Of a stretch of DNA of 64,000 bases, positions 17,141 to 26,283 are shown piece by piece. The position numbers and the translations under genes were made by a program. Within the stretch, counting starts at the first letter, position 1; the number at the start of each line of letters is the position of its first letter. The notes beneath the pieces were generated by a model, which did no database searches, was not told the origin of the DNA, and saw only the letters and a list, made by a program, of their open reading frames with translations. The stretch comes from Kordia sp965283645 (GTDB taxonomy: Bacteria > Bacteroidota > Bacteroidia > Flavobacteriales > Flavobacteriaceae), in contig NZ_CBDIPG010000001.1 in NCBI RefSeq assembly GCF_965283645.1, positions 3,162,001-3,226,000 of the forward strand. Reading direction: 5' to 3'.

Positions 17141-17446
17141 TTGTATAAATTTTTAGTTTTTTACCTATTTACTTTTTGAAATTTGATAAAACGCATCATT
17201 CCGTTTTTTATCATTTTTCGTTGCCGCAAAAATAGAAATAAAGTTTACATAACAAATTGTGAACTTTGAATGATTTTTCATGAAAACTACATGTATAAGA
17301 ATAATCTATAATAAATTTATGTATAATAAGTGAAATTGATTAAAAGTGAATGATTTATCATTGCTTTTTAACTGATTTCTGAAAAGATTCAATATATTTT
17401 ACTGGTAGAAACGTAAAATGCGCTTAAAACAGCTTACAATGTGTTT
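17141..17446. other. 306-bp intergenic region upstream of the OmpH-like gene
   Basis: It holds the promoter of the OmpH-like gene. The remainder, downstream of the methyltransferase stop, is AT-rich without a clear gene, repeat or T-tailed hairpin. Confidence 0.4.
17227..17256 (-). promoter_or_regulatory. Bacteroidota sigma-A promoter of the OmpH-like gene
   Basis: On the minus strand TTTG is followed by an 18-nt spacer and TATTTTTG, matching the TTTG-N17-23-TAnnTTTG pattern of the phylum. The expected start lies about 80 nt before the ATG. Confidence 0.6.
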
Positions 17447-18289
17447 TTAGTTGTTTTTAATAACGTAAATCAACGAAGAATACTCTGAAGTTGTAATCGC
17501 TTTGAAGTTTGATACAAATCCTCTGTAAAACGCTTTAATAGGATTCATTTTTCCTGTTTTGTGTTTTTCAGAAAGTAAACTCACATAATACGCATCAAAC
17601 TTCATTGGTAAGATTTTTACTACTTTCATATCTTGCTTTCCAAAAAGTTGTTTGATGGATTTTTGTGAGAAATGCCAAAGGTGTCTTGGTACATCAAAAG
17701 CTGCCCAACTTTCTTTGTAGTGATTTGCATCGTGACTTTTAAAATTTGGAACGGCAATAAAAATAGTTCCGTTAGGTTTTACAATTCTTTTTAGCGTTGC
17801 TATTTGTGCTTGCAAATCTGGAACATGTTCCAACACATGCCACATCGTAATTGCATCAAAACTTTCATCAGGAACTTCTGCTAGCCAATCGTTATTTTCA
17901 ATTTGGATTCCTGTTTTTTCACTTGCAATTTTTCGTGCTTGTGCATCAGGTTCCACGCCGGCAACATTCCATTTGTATTCTTGTGCCATTTTTAAAAAGT
18001 CGCCTGTTCCACAACCAATATCCAACACTTGTTGCGAACCAGTTTTTGTATGTTGGGTTACCAATGCCATTTTTTTAGACAACATATATGAACGAACCCA
18101 ATGATATACATTTTCAAATAAGTTTCTTTTTGTATCGGTATGCGAGATATAATCTTCACTTTGATAGTAGGAAGGTAATTTTTCCAAACTTGGTTGTGGC
18201 TCGGTTTTGTACATTTCCAACACGGCATCAAAAACCAATTGAAATTCTTCACCTGAAACTGAATAATCTTTTACCGTTACGTTGTTCAT
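17447..18289 (-). CDS. Class I SAM-dependent methyltransferase
   Basis: 280 aa. The SAM-binding motif I is VLDIGCGTGDFL (about residues 88-99), with the acidic residue of motif II in GVEPDAQA and motif IV around DAITMWHVLEHVPD. The N-terminal 80 residues and the His/Trp-rich part ESWAAFDVPRHLWHFSQ are typical of Bacteroidota methyltransferases with an UbiG/COQ3-like core. The substrate is unknown. A parS-like palindrome lies 27 nt upstream. Confidence 0.88.
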   Translation of the reverse strand: MNNVTVKDYSVSGEEFQLVFDAVLEMYKTEPQPSLEKLPSYYQSEDYISHTDTKRNLFENVYHWVRSYMLSKKMALVTQHTKTGSQQVLDIGCGTGDFLKMAQEYKWNVAGVEPDAQARKIASEKTGIQIENNDWLAEVPDESFDAITMWHVLEHVPDLQAQIATLKRIVKPNGTIFIAVPNFKSHDANHYKESWAAFDVPRHLWHFSQKSIKQLFGKQDMKVVKILPMKFDAYYVSLLSEKHKTGKMNPIKAFYRGFVSNFKAITTSEYSSLIYVIKNN

Positions 18290-18316
18290 TTTTTTGCACT
18301 TCTATTTTTATCGTAT

Positions 18317-18332
18317 TGTTCCACGTGGAACA
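18317..18332. promoter_or_regulatory. parS-like centromere site 1
   Basis: Perfect 16-bp palindrome TGTTCCACGTGGAACA. It differs from the bacterial chromosomal parS consensus TGTTTCACGTGAAACA only in one symmetric pair. It lies between the methyltransferase and GNAT genes. Three identical copies occur in 2.9 kb. Confidence 0.75.
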
Positions 18333-18376
18333 TTTTGTTTTTTTCGTTTCTACTTCGAAAGTTTCAATTGCTATAG

Positions 18377-19216
18377 TTAATTTATAGAACCGAAATGAAA
18401 ACTCATATCGTATTGGTCGATATAATTATTAAAATTCATCTTTTTGAAAAAAGCGTGTATATTTTTATTTGCTGTATCAATATTAATAATATTATAATTT
18501 CCTGTTTCTAATCCTGAAAATAGAATTTCTCCAAATTTATTCCAATCATTTTGCTGTACTCCTAATTTATGAATTCGTTTTGAAGTTTTATGAAAAAGTA
18601 AATATGCTACAATTTCATTCTCATCAAAAACAGAAATTGACATCAAATTATTTTGATACTTTTTTAAACAATGATTTTGGTTTTCAATAGATGGAAAATA
18701 ATTTTGTAACTGGTTAAAATCTGAAAAATTAAATTCGGCAGCAACTACAATTTTATATTCAGTTTGAATTGTTTTTTGTTTCCACTCAAACTTATATAAA
18801 TGATATTGACGATCTATATTGAAACCTACTTTTTGATACGCTAAAATGGCACGCTCATTTTTTGTAATACATTCCAATGTGCTTTTTTGAATTCCGTTTT
18901 CTTGAAGCTTTGCAATTCCTGTATCATACAATTTCGTGAGCAAACCTTTTCTACGATATGCTGGAATGATTCCTGTAGAAGCGTTATACGCAACGTTGGT
19001 TTCTCCATATATATTGATTGCATGAATAATGAATCCGACGAGTTTCTTATGATCAAAAACACCAAAGGATAAACTGTAATCTACGCCAGAAGCTGTCCAG
19101 CGTTCATTTACATAATCTATGGTAAAATTGATCGGAATGATGTAATCAGAAAACGCCAAATTCAAGGTTGAAATGATCTCTTCAATTGGCGTATATTCTA
19201 ATGATTTTATTTCCAT
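18377..19216 (-). CDS. GNAT family N-acetyltransferase
   Basis: 279 aa. The GNAT fold is visible in the first half, with the acetyl-CoA loop IIPAYRRKGLLTKLYDTGI (about residues 83-101, R/Q-x-x-G-x-G/A type) and the following ILAYQKVGFNIDRQYHLY. The second half (from about 150) looks like a second, degenerate GNAT unit ending in a KMNFNNYIDQYDMSF motif. Substrate unknown. parS-like palindromes lie on both sides. Confidence 0.85.
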   Translation of the reverse strand: MEIKSLEYTPIEEIISTLNLAFSDYIIPINFTIDYVNERWTASGVDYSLSFGVFDHKKLVGFIIHAINIYGETNVAYNASTGIIPAYRRKGLLTKLYDTGIAKLQENGIQKSTLECITKNERAILAYQKVGFNIDRQYHLYKFEWKQKTIQTEYKIVVAAEFNFSDFNQLQNYFPSIENQNHCLKKYQNNLMSISVFDENEIVAYLLFHKTSKRIHKLGVQQNDWNKFGEILFSGLETGNYNIINIDTANKNIHAFFKKMNFNNYIDQYDMSFHFGSIN

Positions 19217-19225
19217 GACATAAAA

Positions 19226-19241
19226 TGTTCCACGTGGAACA
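19226..19241. promoter_or_regulatory. parS-like centromere site 2
   Basis: Second exact TGTTCCACGTGGAACA, in the 34-nt gap between mnmG and the GNAT gene. Identical to sites 1 and 3. Confidence 0.75.
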
Positions 19242-19250
19242 CTAATCGTT

Positions 19251-21122
19251 TTATCTATTTAAGTAGACTAACATTACACTAATATCACTTGGAGAAACTC
19301 CACTAATTCGTGATGCTTGTGATAAGTTTACAGGACGAATTTTACTCAGCTTTTGTCGTGCTTCCATTGATAAATTTGTCAATCCATCATATACAAAATC
19401 AGCTGGGATTTTTACACGTTCTAAATTATTTAATTTGTCAGCATTGCTTTTTTCTTTGTTAATATAGCCAGCATATTTAATCTGAACTTCGGTCTGTTCC
19501 AGCACATCTTTATCAAGATTATTGTCTTCAATAAATTGTGAAACTGAAGCCACTTGTTTCATATCATCCATGCTAATATTTGGACGCGCAAATATTTTAA
19601 ACATCTTGTCCTGCTGTCTAACTTGTGCCGAATCTTTGGCTTCCAAAACAGGATTTATTTCTTCAGGTTTTACACTAGTATCTTTAAAGAATTGGATAAA
19701 AGCATCAGAATTTGTCTTCTTCTTTTCCATCGCTTTCAGTCGTTCTTCACTCGCCAAACCAAGTTCATGACCAACAGGTGTGAGTCTAAAATCTGCATTA
19801 TCCTGACGTAGCAAGGTTCTGTATTCTGCACGCGAAGTAAACATTCTATAAGGTTCTTCTGTTCCTTTTGTGATCAAATCATCTACTAAAACACCAATAT
19901 ATGCTTCGTTTCTTTTTAGAATAAATTCATCACGTTCTTGCACTTGCAAAGCTGCATTTATTCCTGCCATTAATCCTTGCGAAGCCGCTTCTTCATAACC
20001 TGTTGTTCCGTTAATTTGTCCAGCAAAAAACAGTCCATCTACAATTTTTGTTTCCAGCGTGTGCTTTAATTGTGTTGGTGGAAAATAATCATATTCGATT
20101 GCATAGCCAGGTCTAAAGAATTTTACATTTTCAAAACCTACTACTGAACGCAATGCTTTAAACTGAACATCTTCTGGTAATGACGTTGAAAATCCATTTA
20201 CATATACTTCACAAGTATTCCAACCTTCAGGTTCTACGAATAATTGATGACGATCCTTGTCTGCAAACCGATTTATTTTATCTTCAATTGATGGACAATA
20301 TCTTGGCCCAATAGATTGTATTCTTCCATTGAACATTGGCGATCTGTCAAATCCTTCTTTGAGTAAATTGTGTACTTCTGGTGACGTATAGGTCATGTGA
20401 CATGCACGTTGATTTTCTAAAGGTTTTGTAGATTTTAGGTATGAAAATTTATCTGGAATTTCATCTCCAGGCTGTATGATCATTTTAGAATAATCTAATG
20501 AACGACCATCAACGCGTGGTGGCGTTCCTGTTTTCATTCGACCCGATTCAAAACCAAGTGCAACTAATTCTTCAGTAATTCCGGTTGCAGCTCTTTCTCC
20601 TGCTCTTCCACCACCAAAGTTTTTATCTCCAATATGAATCAATCCGTTTAAGAATGTTCCATTAGTTAATACAACCGTTTTCGATCGTATTTCTAACCCT
20701 AAAGAAGTTTTTACACCTTTTATTTTTCCACCTTCTATAATTAAACCACGAACCATTTCTTGATAAAAATCTAGGTTTTCGGTTCGTTCTAACATTAAAC
20801 GCCATTCTTCTGCAAATCGCATGCGGTCACTTTGTGCTCTTGGCGACCACATTGCAGGACCTTTTGATTTGTTGAGCATCTTAAACTGGATTGCAGAGTT
20901 GTCAGTAACAATTCCGCTATATCCGCCAAGTGCATCAATTTCACGCACAATTTGTCCTTTGGCAATTCCGCCCATAGCAGGATTGCAAGACATTTGTGCA
21001 ATGTTTTGTAAGTTCATCGTAACGAGCAATGTTTTGCTTCCCATATTGGCAGCGGCAGCGGCAGCTTCTGAACCAGCGTGACCAGCACCAACAACTATTA
21101 CATCATATTCCGTATTAAACAT
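19251..21122 (-). CDS. mnmG: tRNA uridine-5-carboxymethylaminomethyl modification enzyme MnmG (GidA)
   Basis: 623 aa, full length for the family. The FAD-binding Rossmann motif is DVIVVGAGHAGSEAAAAAA at residues 6-24. The MnmG signature GPRYCPSIEDKI lies at about 274-285 and the second signature AGQINGTTGYEEAASQG at about 370. With MnmE it installs the cmnm5 group on the wobble uridine of several tRNAs. mnmG is often found near the replication origin, and here the gene lies between two parS-like palindromes. It is followed on the minus strand by a GNAT gene and preceded by ybeY. Confidence 0.97.
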   Translation of the reverse strand: MFNTEYDVIVVGAGHAGSEAAAAAANMGSKTLLVTMNLQNIAQMSCNPAMGGIAKGQIVREIDALGGYSGIVTDNSAIQFKMLNKSKGPAMWSPRAQSDRMRFAEEWRLMLERTENLDFYQEMVRGLIIEGGKIKGVKTSLGLEIRSKTVVLTNGTFLNGLIHIGDKNFGGGRAGERAATGITEELVALGFESGRMKTGTPPRVDGRSLDYSKMIIQPGDEIPDKFSYLKSTKPLENQRACHMTYTSPEVHNLLKEGFDRSPMFNGRIQSIGPRYCPSIEDKINRFADKDRHQLFVEPEGWNTCEVYVNGFSTSLPEDVQFKALRSVVGFENVKFFRPGYAIEYDYFPPTQLKHTLETKIVDGLFFAGQINGTTGYEEAASQGLMAGINAALQVQERDEFILKRNEAYIGVLVDDLITKGTEEPYRMFTSRAEYRTLLRQDNADFRLTPVGHELGLASEERLKAMEKKKTNSDAFIQFFKDTSVKPEEINPVLEAKDSAQVRQQDKMFKIFARPNISMDDMKQVASVSQFIEDNNLDKDVLEQTEVQIKYAGYINKEKSNADKLNNLERVKIPADFVYDGLTNLSMEARQKLSKIRPVNLSQASRISGVSPSDISVMLVYLNR

Positions 21123-21178
21123 ATCTTAACGATTGAATTTTTTTTGTTTACAATTTTGAAAATACTGAGCTTGGTATT

Positions 21179-21601
21179 TTAAGATTGTTCCACGTGGAAC
21201 ATTTTAAGTTTTTCGTTTTCTTTTTCCGTCATTATATCTTGATCTGCTTCCGTTTTATCTTTGTATCCACAGTAATGTAATACACCATGGACCATCACTC
21301 TTTTGAGTTCTTCTTCAAAGGAAACTTTAAAATCTTTGGCATTATCAGCAACTCGTTCCACAGAAATAAATATATCTCCGTGTAGTTCGTTTCCCACTGA
21401 ATTATCGAAGCTTATAATGTCTGTTAGCGTATCATGATTCAGGAATTCAACATTTAGTTTATGAAGATACGCATCATCACAAAATATGTAATTGATGTCA
21501 CCTTCACGCTTGTCTTCCGAGTTTATAACGTTGCTAATCCATTGTTCAATTTGCGCTCCATTTGGAAGTTCAAATTGGGTTTCGTAATGAAAACTAATCA
21601 T
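21179..21601 (-). CDS. ybeY: Endoribonuclease YbeY, rRNA maturation factor
   Basis: 140 aa. The metal site is VHGVLHYCGYKD at residues 104-115, with His 105 and His 109; the last position of the usual H-x3-H-x5-H motif is Lys, as often seen in this phylum. The fold start is INYIFCDDAYLHKLN. It acts in 16S rRNA 3'-end processing and ribosome quality control. Its start overlaps the stop of the large DUF4175 gene by 8 nt. The last residues MFHVEQS are the translation of a parS-like palindrome embedded in the 3' end. Confidence 0.93.
   Translation of the reverse strand: MISFHYETQFELPNGAQIEQWISNVINSEDKREGDINYIFCDDAYLHKLNVEFLNHDTLTDIISFDNSVGNELHGDIFISVERVADNAKDFKVSFEEELKRVMVHGVLHYCGYKDKTEADQDIMTEKENEKLKMFHVEQS
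21186..21201. promoter_or_regulatory. parS-like centromere site 3, inside ybeY
   Basis: Third exact TGTTCCACGTGGAACA, inside the 3' end of the ybeY coding sequence where it specifies MFHVEQ. Its retention inside a gene supports selection on the DNA sequence itself. Confidence 0.75.
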
Positions 21602-24600
21602 CTTTGTTTTTGAAATACGCTTGCACTTTCTTTTTGTAATTATTGCGCAAAGGTAATACTTGTCTGTTTAATATTTCAATTTGATTGAAATACTGTCGCA
21701 CATCAGGCATTTTTTCGTTTGTAGTATTGGTGAAATCTTTGCGATTTGAAGTTGCTTCTCTTCTACTTTCTTGCTTTTGCTCGAAAGCGGCTTTGTCTAG
21801 TTTTTGAAGTTGATATTTAAGCTCAATCATCTTTTTCATGGTTTCATTATTGAAACCTCTTTCTAACAATTCCGTTTCTACTTGCTCCATTTGCTTGAGC
21901 AATTCATTGGCGAGTGAGTTCTTTATTTTGTCTCCGTATTTGTCTTTTAGTTGCTGTTCAAATTGTTGACGCAATTGTTGTTGTTGTTTGTAAATGTCGT
22001 ATAGTTTTCCTGATTCATTTTCGTCTCCACTACCCGATCCGCCACCTTGCTGACCATTTTCTCCTTGCTTACCATCTTTGCCACCTTTTCCTTTTTCGCC
22101 TTCTTCCTTGCCGCCTTCTTTGCCACCTTTTCCATCTTTTCCTTGACCTTCTTGCTTCATTCCTTTTTCCATTTGCTTATTCAATTCTTCTTGGGATTGA
22201 ATAATATCTGGCAACTGAAATCCTTTTCCTTGACCTTGATTTTGTCCACTTTGCCCAACTCCTGAAGATCCTTGTCCTTGCCCTTGTCCCATACTTTGGT
22301 TCAAATTGTCGAGTACACCACTTAAAAAGTCAGCTAATTTGTTGGTAGCTGTTAATGCATATTGTTGAGCAGAAACGCCTCTGTACACATTATTTTCGGC
22401 TAATAATTCAAGAGATTTGTCAATATTAAAATAGATATCGGTGATTTCTTTGTTGATCGTTTCCGAGATTTTTGGCTGTCGCAACGACATTGCAAATAAA
22501 CTATCGTCCACATGTTGAAACATTTTTCGCAGTTCATTTTGACGTTTTAGCTTGGAAGCATAGCTCGCATTTGTATTGTCAATTTCCTCAAAACCTTCCA
22601 TCAATGTTTCTTCCTCGAAAGAGAAGATAACCAAATTATCCAGTATTTGGCGTAACATTTCAGCGTCTTCTTGAATACTTTGTTGGCCGCTCATTTGCAT
22701 AGCAGACTGCATTGCTTTACTCATACGTTGCATTTTCTGAGCCGCTTTTTTCTGCTTTTGTTTTGCGCTTTGTTGTTGTTCTTGCTTTTGTTGTTCGCTT
22801 GGCGATTCTTCACTTTTTTCTAAATCGTCCGTGGCATCTTGTTGTTCTTGCTTGACATCTTCTTCTTCATCTTTTTTGCGTTCTAAATCCATCGGTTTGC
22901 GCAATTCACTATTTTCTTTGTCAAGATCATCCATTTGTTTTTGCAAGTCTTCAAACTTCTTATTGAGTTCTTCTTGCTTTTCTTTGGTGTTTTCTTCACC
23001 TTCTTTTTTGGATAGTGCTTCTTGTTCTTTTGCTAATTCGGCAAGTTCTTTTTGAATTTTCTCAGCTTTCTTCGTTACATAATAACGTTTCGTAAGTTCA
23101 ACTATTTGCTGTAAGTTCTTTTTATTATTTTGTTGTTTTTTACCAAGTTCTTCTAACTTTTCTTGAAGTTCATCTTCACTAATTTTTTCAGCTAGTTTTT
23201 TGAGTTCTTCCATCAACTTTTCATTCTTCTCTAATTCTTTTTGTTGACGTTCTAAACGTTCTTTTAGCAACTCTTTATCTTCATCATTTTTGGTGTCTTC
23301 TTGCTGAAATTCTTCTAAATTCTTTTCTAATTGCTTCGAGAACTTTTCCATCATTTGATCGTTACGCTCTTGGCGTTCTAAGAAGTTTTTTAGCTTTTTA
23401 CGATCATTGAAGTTGAGTTCGCTTTTCTCCTTTTGAGTTTTAGAAATCTTTTTGAGTTCTTCTTGTTGCTTTTTTAGCTTTTCTAAGGATTTGTCTAAAT
23501 CTTGAATTGTTTCCTGTTGTTGTTCTAATTGTTCCGTTTCTAACTCCGTGTCTGTTAGTTTACGGTAGTTGAACACTTCACTTTTTACTTTCTTTCCACC
23601 ACGAATGCCGTCATTATCTGTTAATTCAAAATAGAATTCATAGTTGACACCTTTTGTTAATTGTAGATTTCCAGGAAATGTATATTGAAATTGATCAATA
23701 TTTGATTTGCTTATCGCGATGTTTTCTTTTACTTTTTTATCTTGACTTTCTGTTGGATAATACACCAATTGCAAACGTTTCAAACCATAATCATCTGAAA
23801 CTTGCCCAAGGAAATACATCGTACGCTGCTCAATAGAATCGCGTTTTGATTGCAAATCCATCTTTGGATATTCGTCTTTTATCACACTTAAATTAAATCC
23901 TAAATTTTCATAGTTTTTAAGTTCATCATTACTCGTACTTATTTGATAATCAAGTTTTTGATAAATTCTTCTTTCAAGCTTAAATTCGTTCGCTTCTTTG
24001 TTAAAAATGTATGTGCTATCGCTGGAAATTAATTCCAATTGATTGGTTTGTTTTGCTTTTGCTTCCCAGGTAATTTTAGTTCCTTCAGGAATGGTTGCAT
24101 TTCCTGTACTTTTTAAAACCTCATCTTTTCGTTTTGTGTACGCAGGATAATCCAATATCATTTGAAAATTTACCAATGAAGGCACTTTTACGACGTTTAG
24201 TGTATATGGTTTTGACGTTACTTCATTTGCCGTTAGTGTAAATGTTGTTGCTTCTTTTGGTTGTGAAAATGTATATTCAAAGTTTCCAATTCCTTTGTTT
24301 TGAAGAAAGTAGGTTTCGTCACCTAAAGTAATTTGAACTTCCTCAGGAGTCACATCTCCCAATGTTTGCACTTTTAACTTATACGATTGATTTTCAATAG
24401 CTTGCAACGAATCATTTACCACTAAAAACTGAAATGGCGCTGGTGGTTCGTATGCCGTTTGATAGTTAACCACACGTTCGTAACTGTTGCTAAATAGTGA
24501 GCTATTTCCAGAAATCCATACAAATAATACAATTGCTAAAGGCAACAATGCATATTTTATATATTTCACATTTTTCTTGAAATTGATTGCTACTTGAAAC

Positions 24601-25019
24601 GGAATTGGTTGTAATTCTGTTGATTTTTGTTCAATACTTGCCAATAATAATTCAGATTCAGACGATGTTTCTGATAATTGTAGCACGTTCAATAATTTAT
24701 CATTCACTTCTGGAAAGTGGTTTCCAATGATTTTGGAGGCTTCTTTGAAACTGATTCCTTGTTGTAGTTTGAAGAGTTTCGTTAATGGAAACACAATAAA
24801 TTTCGCGAAAAGCGCAACTTCAACAGCAATAAAAACCCAGAATAAGGCGGTTCTTGCAGCAGTGTTTAACCATAAAAAATGTTCTACCAATAAAGTGATA
24901 ATAAAATATAGCAGTCCGATACTAAAAAATAAGATCGCACCTTTGATGAGCTCATTTGTATAGTATTTGGTTACAAATTGCCCTAGTTTCTTTTGTATTT
25001 GCTCGTATGCATTCATCAT
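21594..25019 (-). CDS. DUF4175 family large membrane protein
   Basis: 1141 aa. Two membrane segments lie near the N-terminus (about residues 25-46 and 50-75) and a third at about 154-172. A periplasmic beta-rich region follows (about 180-490). The rest is a very long charged coiled-coil part (about 490-760, runs such as EKLKKQQEELKKISKTQKE) and a Gly/Gln/Lys low-complexity part (about 925-1020). This is the DUF4175 layout of Bacteroidota; the function is not known. It ends inside the start of ybeY, so they are co-translated. Two tandem ATGs start it. Confidence 0.85.
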   Translation of the reverse strand: MMNAYEQIQKKLGQFVTKYYTNELIKGAILFFSIGLLYFIITLLVEHFLWLNTAARTALFWVFIAVEVALFAKFIVFPLTKLFKLQQGISFKEASKIIGNHFPEVNDKLLNVLQLSETSSESELLLASIEQKSTELQPIPFQVAINFKKNVKYIKYALLPLAIVLFVWISGNSSLFSNSYERVVNYQTAYEPPAPFQFLVVNDSLQAIENQSYKLKVQTLGDVTPEEVQITLGDETYFLQNKGIGNFEYTFSQPKEATTFTLTANEVTSKPYTLNVVKVPSLVNFQMILDYPAYTKRKDEVLKSTGNATIPEGTKITWEAKAKQTNQLELISSDSTYIFNKEANEFKLERRIYQKLDYQISTSNDELKNYENLGFNLSVIKDEYPKMDLQSKRDSIEQRTMYFLGQVSDDYGLKRLQLVYYPTESQDKKVKENIAISKSNIDQFQYTFPGNLQLTKGVNYEFYFELTDNDGIRGGKKVKSEVFNYRKLTDTELETEQLEQQQETIQDLDKSLEKLKKQQEELKKISKTQKEKSELNFNDRKKLKNFLERQERNDQMMEKFSKQLEKNLEEFQQEDTKNDEDKELLKERLERQQKELEKNEKLMEELKKLAEKISEDELQEKLEELGKKQQNNKKNLQQIVELTKRYYVTKKAEKIQKELAELAKEQEALSKKEGEENTKEKQEELNKKFEDLQKQMDDLDKENSELRKPMDLERKKDEEEDVKQEQQDATDDLEKSEESPSEQQKQEQQQSAKQKQKKAAQKMQRMSKAMQSAMQMSGQQSIQEDAEMLRQILDNLVIFSFEEETLMEGFEEIDNTNASYASKLKRQNELRKMFQHVDDSLFAMSLRQPKISETINKEITDIYFNIDKSLELLAENNVYRGVSAQQYALTATNKLADFLSGVLDNLNQSMGQGQGQGSSGVGQSGQNQGQGKGFQLPDIIQSQEELNKQMEKGMKQEGQGKDGKGGKEGGKEEGEKGKGGKDGKQGENGQQGGGSGSGDENESGKLYDIYKQQQQLRQQFEQQLKDKYGDKIKNSLANELLKQMEQVETELLERGFNNETMKKMIELKYQLQKLDKAAFEQKQESRREATSNRKDFTNTTNEKMPDVRQYFNQIEILNRQVLPLRNNYKKKVQAYFKNKDD

Positions 25020-25129
25020 ATAACTGATAAAAATAACATATTTAAGCTAGTATTAGTATATTCTAGTTGTTAAACATTCTGTAAGATTTCTGCAAAAGCA
25101 ACTACTAAGTGTTCATAAACAAGCCAATT

Positions 25130-25957
25130 ATGAGAAATTTATATATCGTTATCGCTCTTTTTAGTACCAGTTTTTTGTTTGCACAAAGTCCTTGGACACA
25201 AGAAAAAGGGAAATTTTACACACAACTTTCGTTTAGTACGATTTCAAATTATGATGAAGTTTTTGGAGATCCTGAGTATAATACAGATCGTGAAATTACA
25301 GATAATACCTTGCAGTTGTATGGCGAATACGGTTTGACTTCAAAAACGACTTTGTTACTAAATGTACCTTTAAAATTCATCAATAGTGGAGATGCTGTTA
25401 CTCAAAATCCTTTCACGATAGAAGAAACGATTTCATCTTTCGGAAATGTTACTTTTGGTGTAAAACATCAATTTTACAAGAAAAAATGGTTAATCTCTGG
25501 GCAATTAAGCGTGGAAGCGAATACAGGTAAGTTTGAAATTTCTTCTGGAATTCGTACTGGGCAAGACGCTTGGACATTTACACCAACCATTAATATTGGA
25601 CGTAGTTTTGATACATTTTATGTGCAAGCCTTTACAGGAATTGACTTCAAAACGAATAATTATAGTAATAACTTCAAAATTGGCGGCGAAATTGGAACGA
25701 AAGTACATTCCAAAATTTGGTTGATTGGTTTCTTAGATATTGTACATTCTTTTAATGATGGTGATGTAAATGTACCCATAAGCAATTTAGGAACAGCTTT
25801 GTATGTAAACAATCAAGAATATACTGCTGTTGGTTTAAAAGCAATTGGAGAAATCAACAAATCATTTGGTGGTATGTTGAGTTTTGGCGGTGCATTTTCT
25901 GGAAATAATGTTGCCAAACAAGCTGCTTTGACGGTTGGTGTGTATCATACGTTTTAG
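25130..25957 (+). CDS. Outer-membrane beta-barrel (transporter-like) protein
   Basis: 275 aa from MRNLYIVIALFSTSFLFAQ, a signal peptide; the longer in-frame start is rejected. The mature part alternates strands with aromatic ends (KGKFYTQLSFSTISNY, QLYGEYGLTSKTTLLLNVPL, FGNVTFGVKHQFYKKKW) and ends in ALTVGVYHTF with the terminal Phe of outer-membrane barrels. It resembles barrel proteins of the phenol-degradation transporter type, but a specific assignment is not supported. Monocistronic. Confidence 0.65.
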   Translation: MRNLYIVIALFSTSFLFAQSPWTQEKGKFYTQLSFSTISNYDEVFGDPEYNTDREITDNTLQLYGEYGLTSKTTLLLNVPLKFINSGDAVTQNPFTIEETISSFGNVTFGVKHQFYKKKWLISGQLSVEANTGKFEISSGIRTGQDAWTFTPTINIGRSFDTFYVQAFTGIDFKTNNYSNNFKIGGEIGTKVHSKIWLIGFLDIVHSFNDGDVNVPISNLGTALYVNNQEYTAVGLKAIGEINKSFGGMLSFGGAFSGNNVAKQAALTVGVYHTF

Positions 25958-26283
25958 ATAAATTTACATTTTTGCATTTTATTTTCTTTGCTCGTTCAAA
26001 GAAAACGAAACAAAAGAAATGACGCTTTTAGTTCGTAAGTTTTCTATTTTAAATTAATGAACTCATGAATCTTTGATTTCCAGAGGTGTTTTTAGTTTTC
26101 TCCAAGGCTTCAAAAATTCTTAACGAATAACATATACTACACTTCGGAAAAGAACAACTCCACTAGGAAATTTATAGACATCTTATAACTTCAAACTTTG
26201 GCAAAACGCTCTAAATTTATAAGCTATTTCATTTCAATAAAAAAAGTAGTATTTTTAATGACCTTGAATTGAAGCATTAGACT
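25958..26283. other. 326-bp intergenic region
   Basis: Just after the barrel gene a 9-bp hairpin (TTTTCTTTG/CAAAGAAAA, 25982-26005) without T tract may aid 3' processing. The rest is AT-rich. No gene is supported. Confidence 0.35.

Noticed and set aside
21914..23055. Plus-strand frames opposite the DUF4175 coiled-coil region
   Set aside because: They are mirror frames of Lys/Glu/Gln-rich codons and have Leu/Phe/Ser-rich low-complexity sequence; no independent support.
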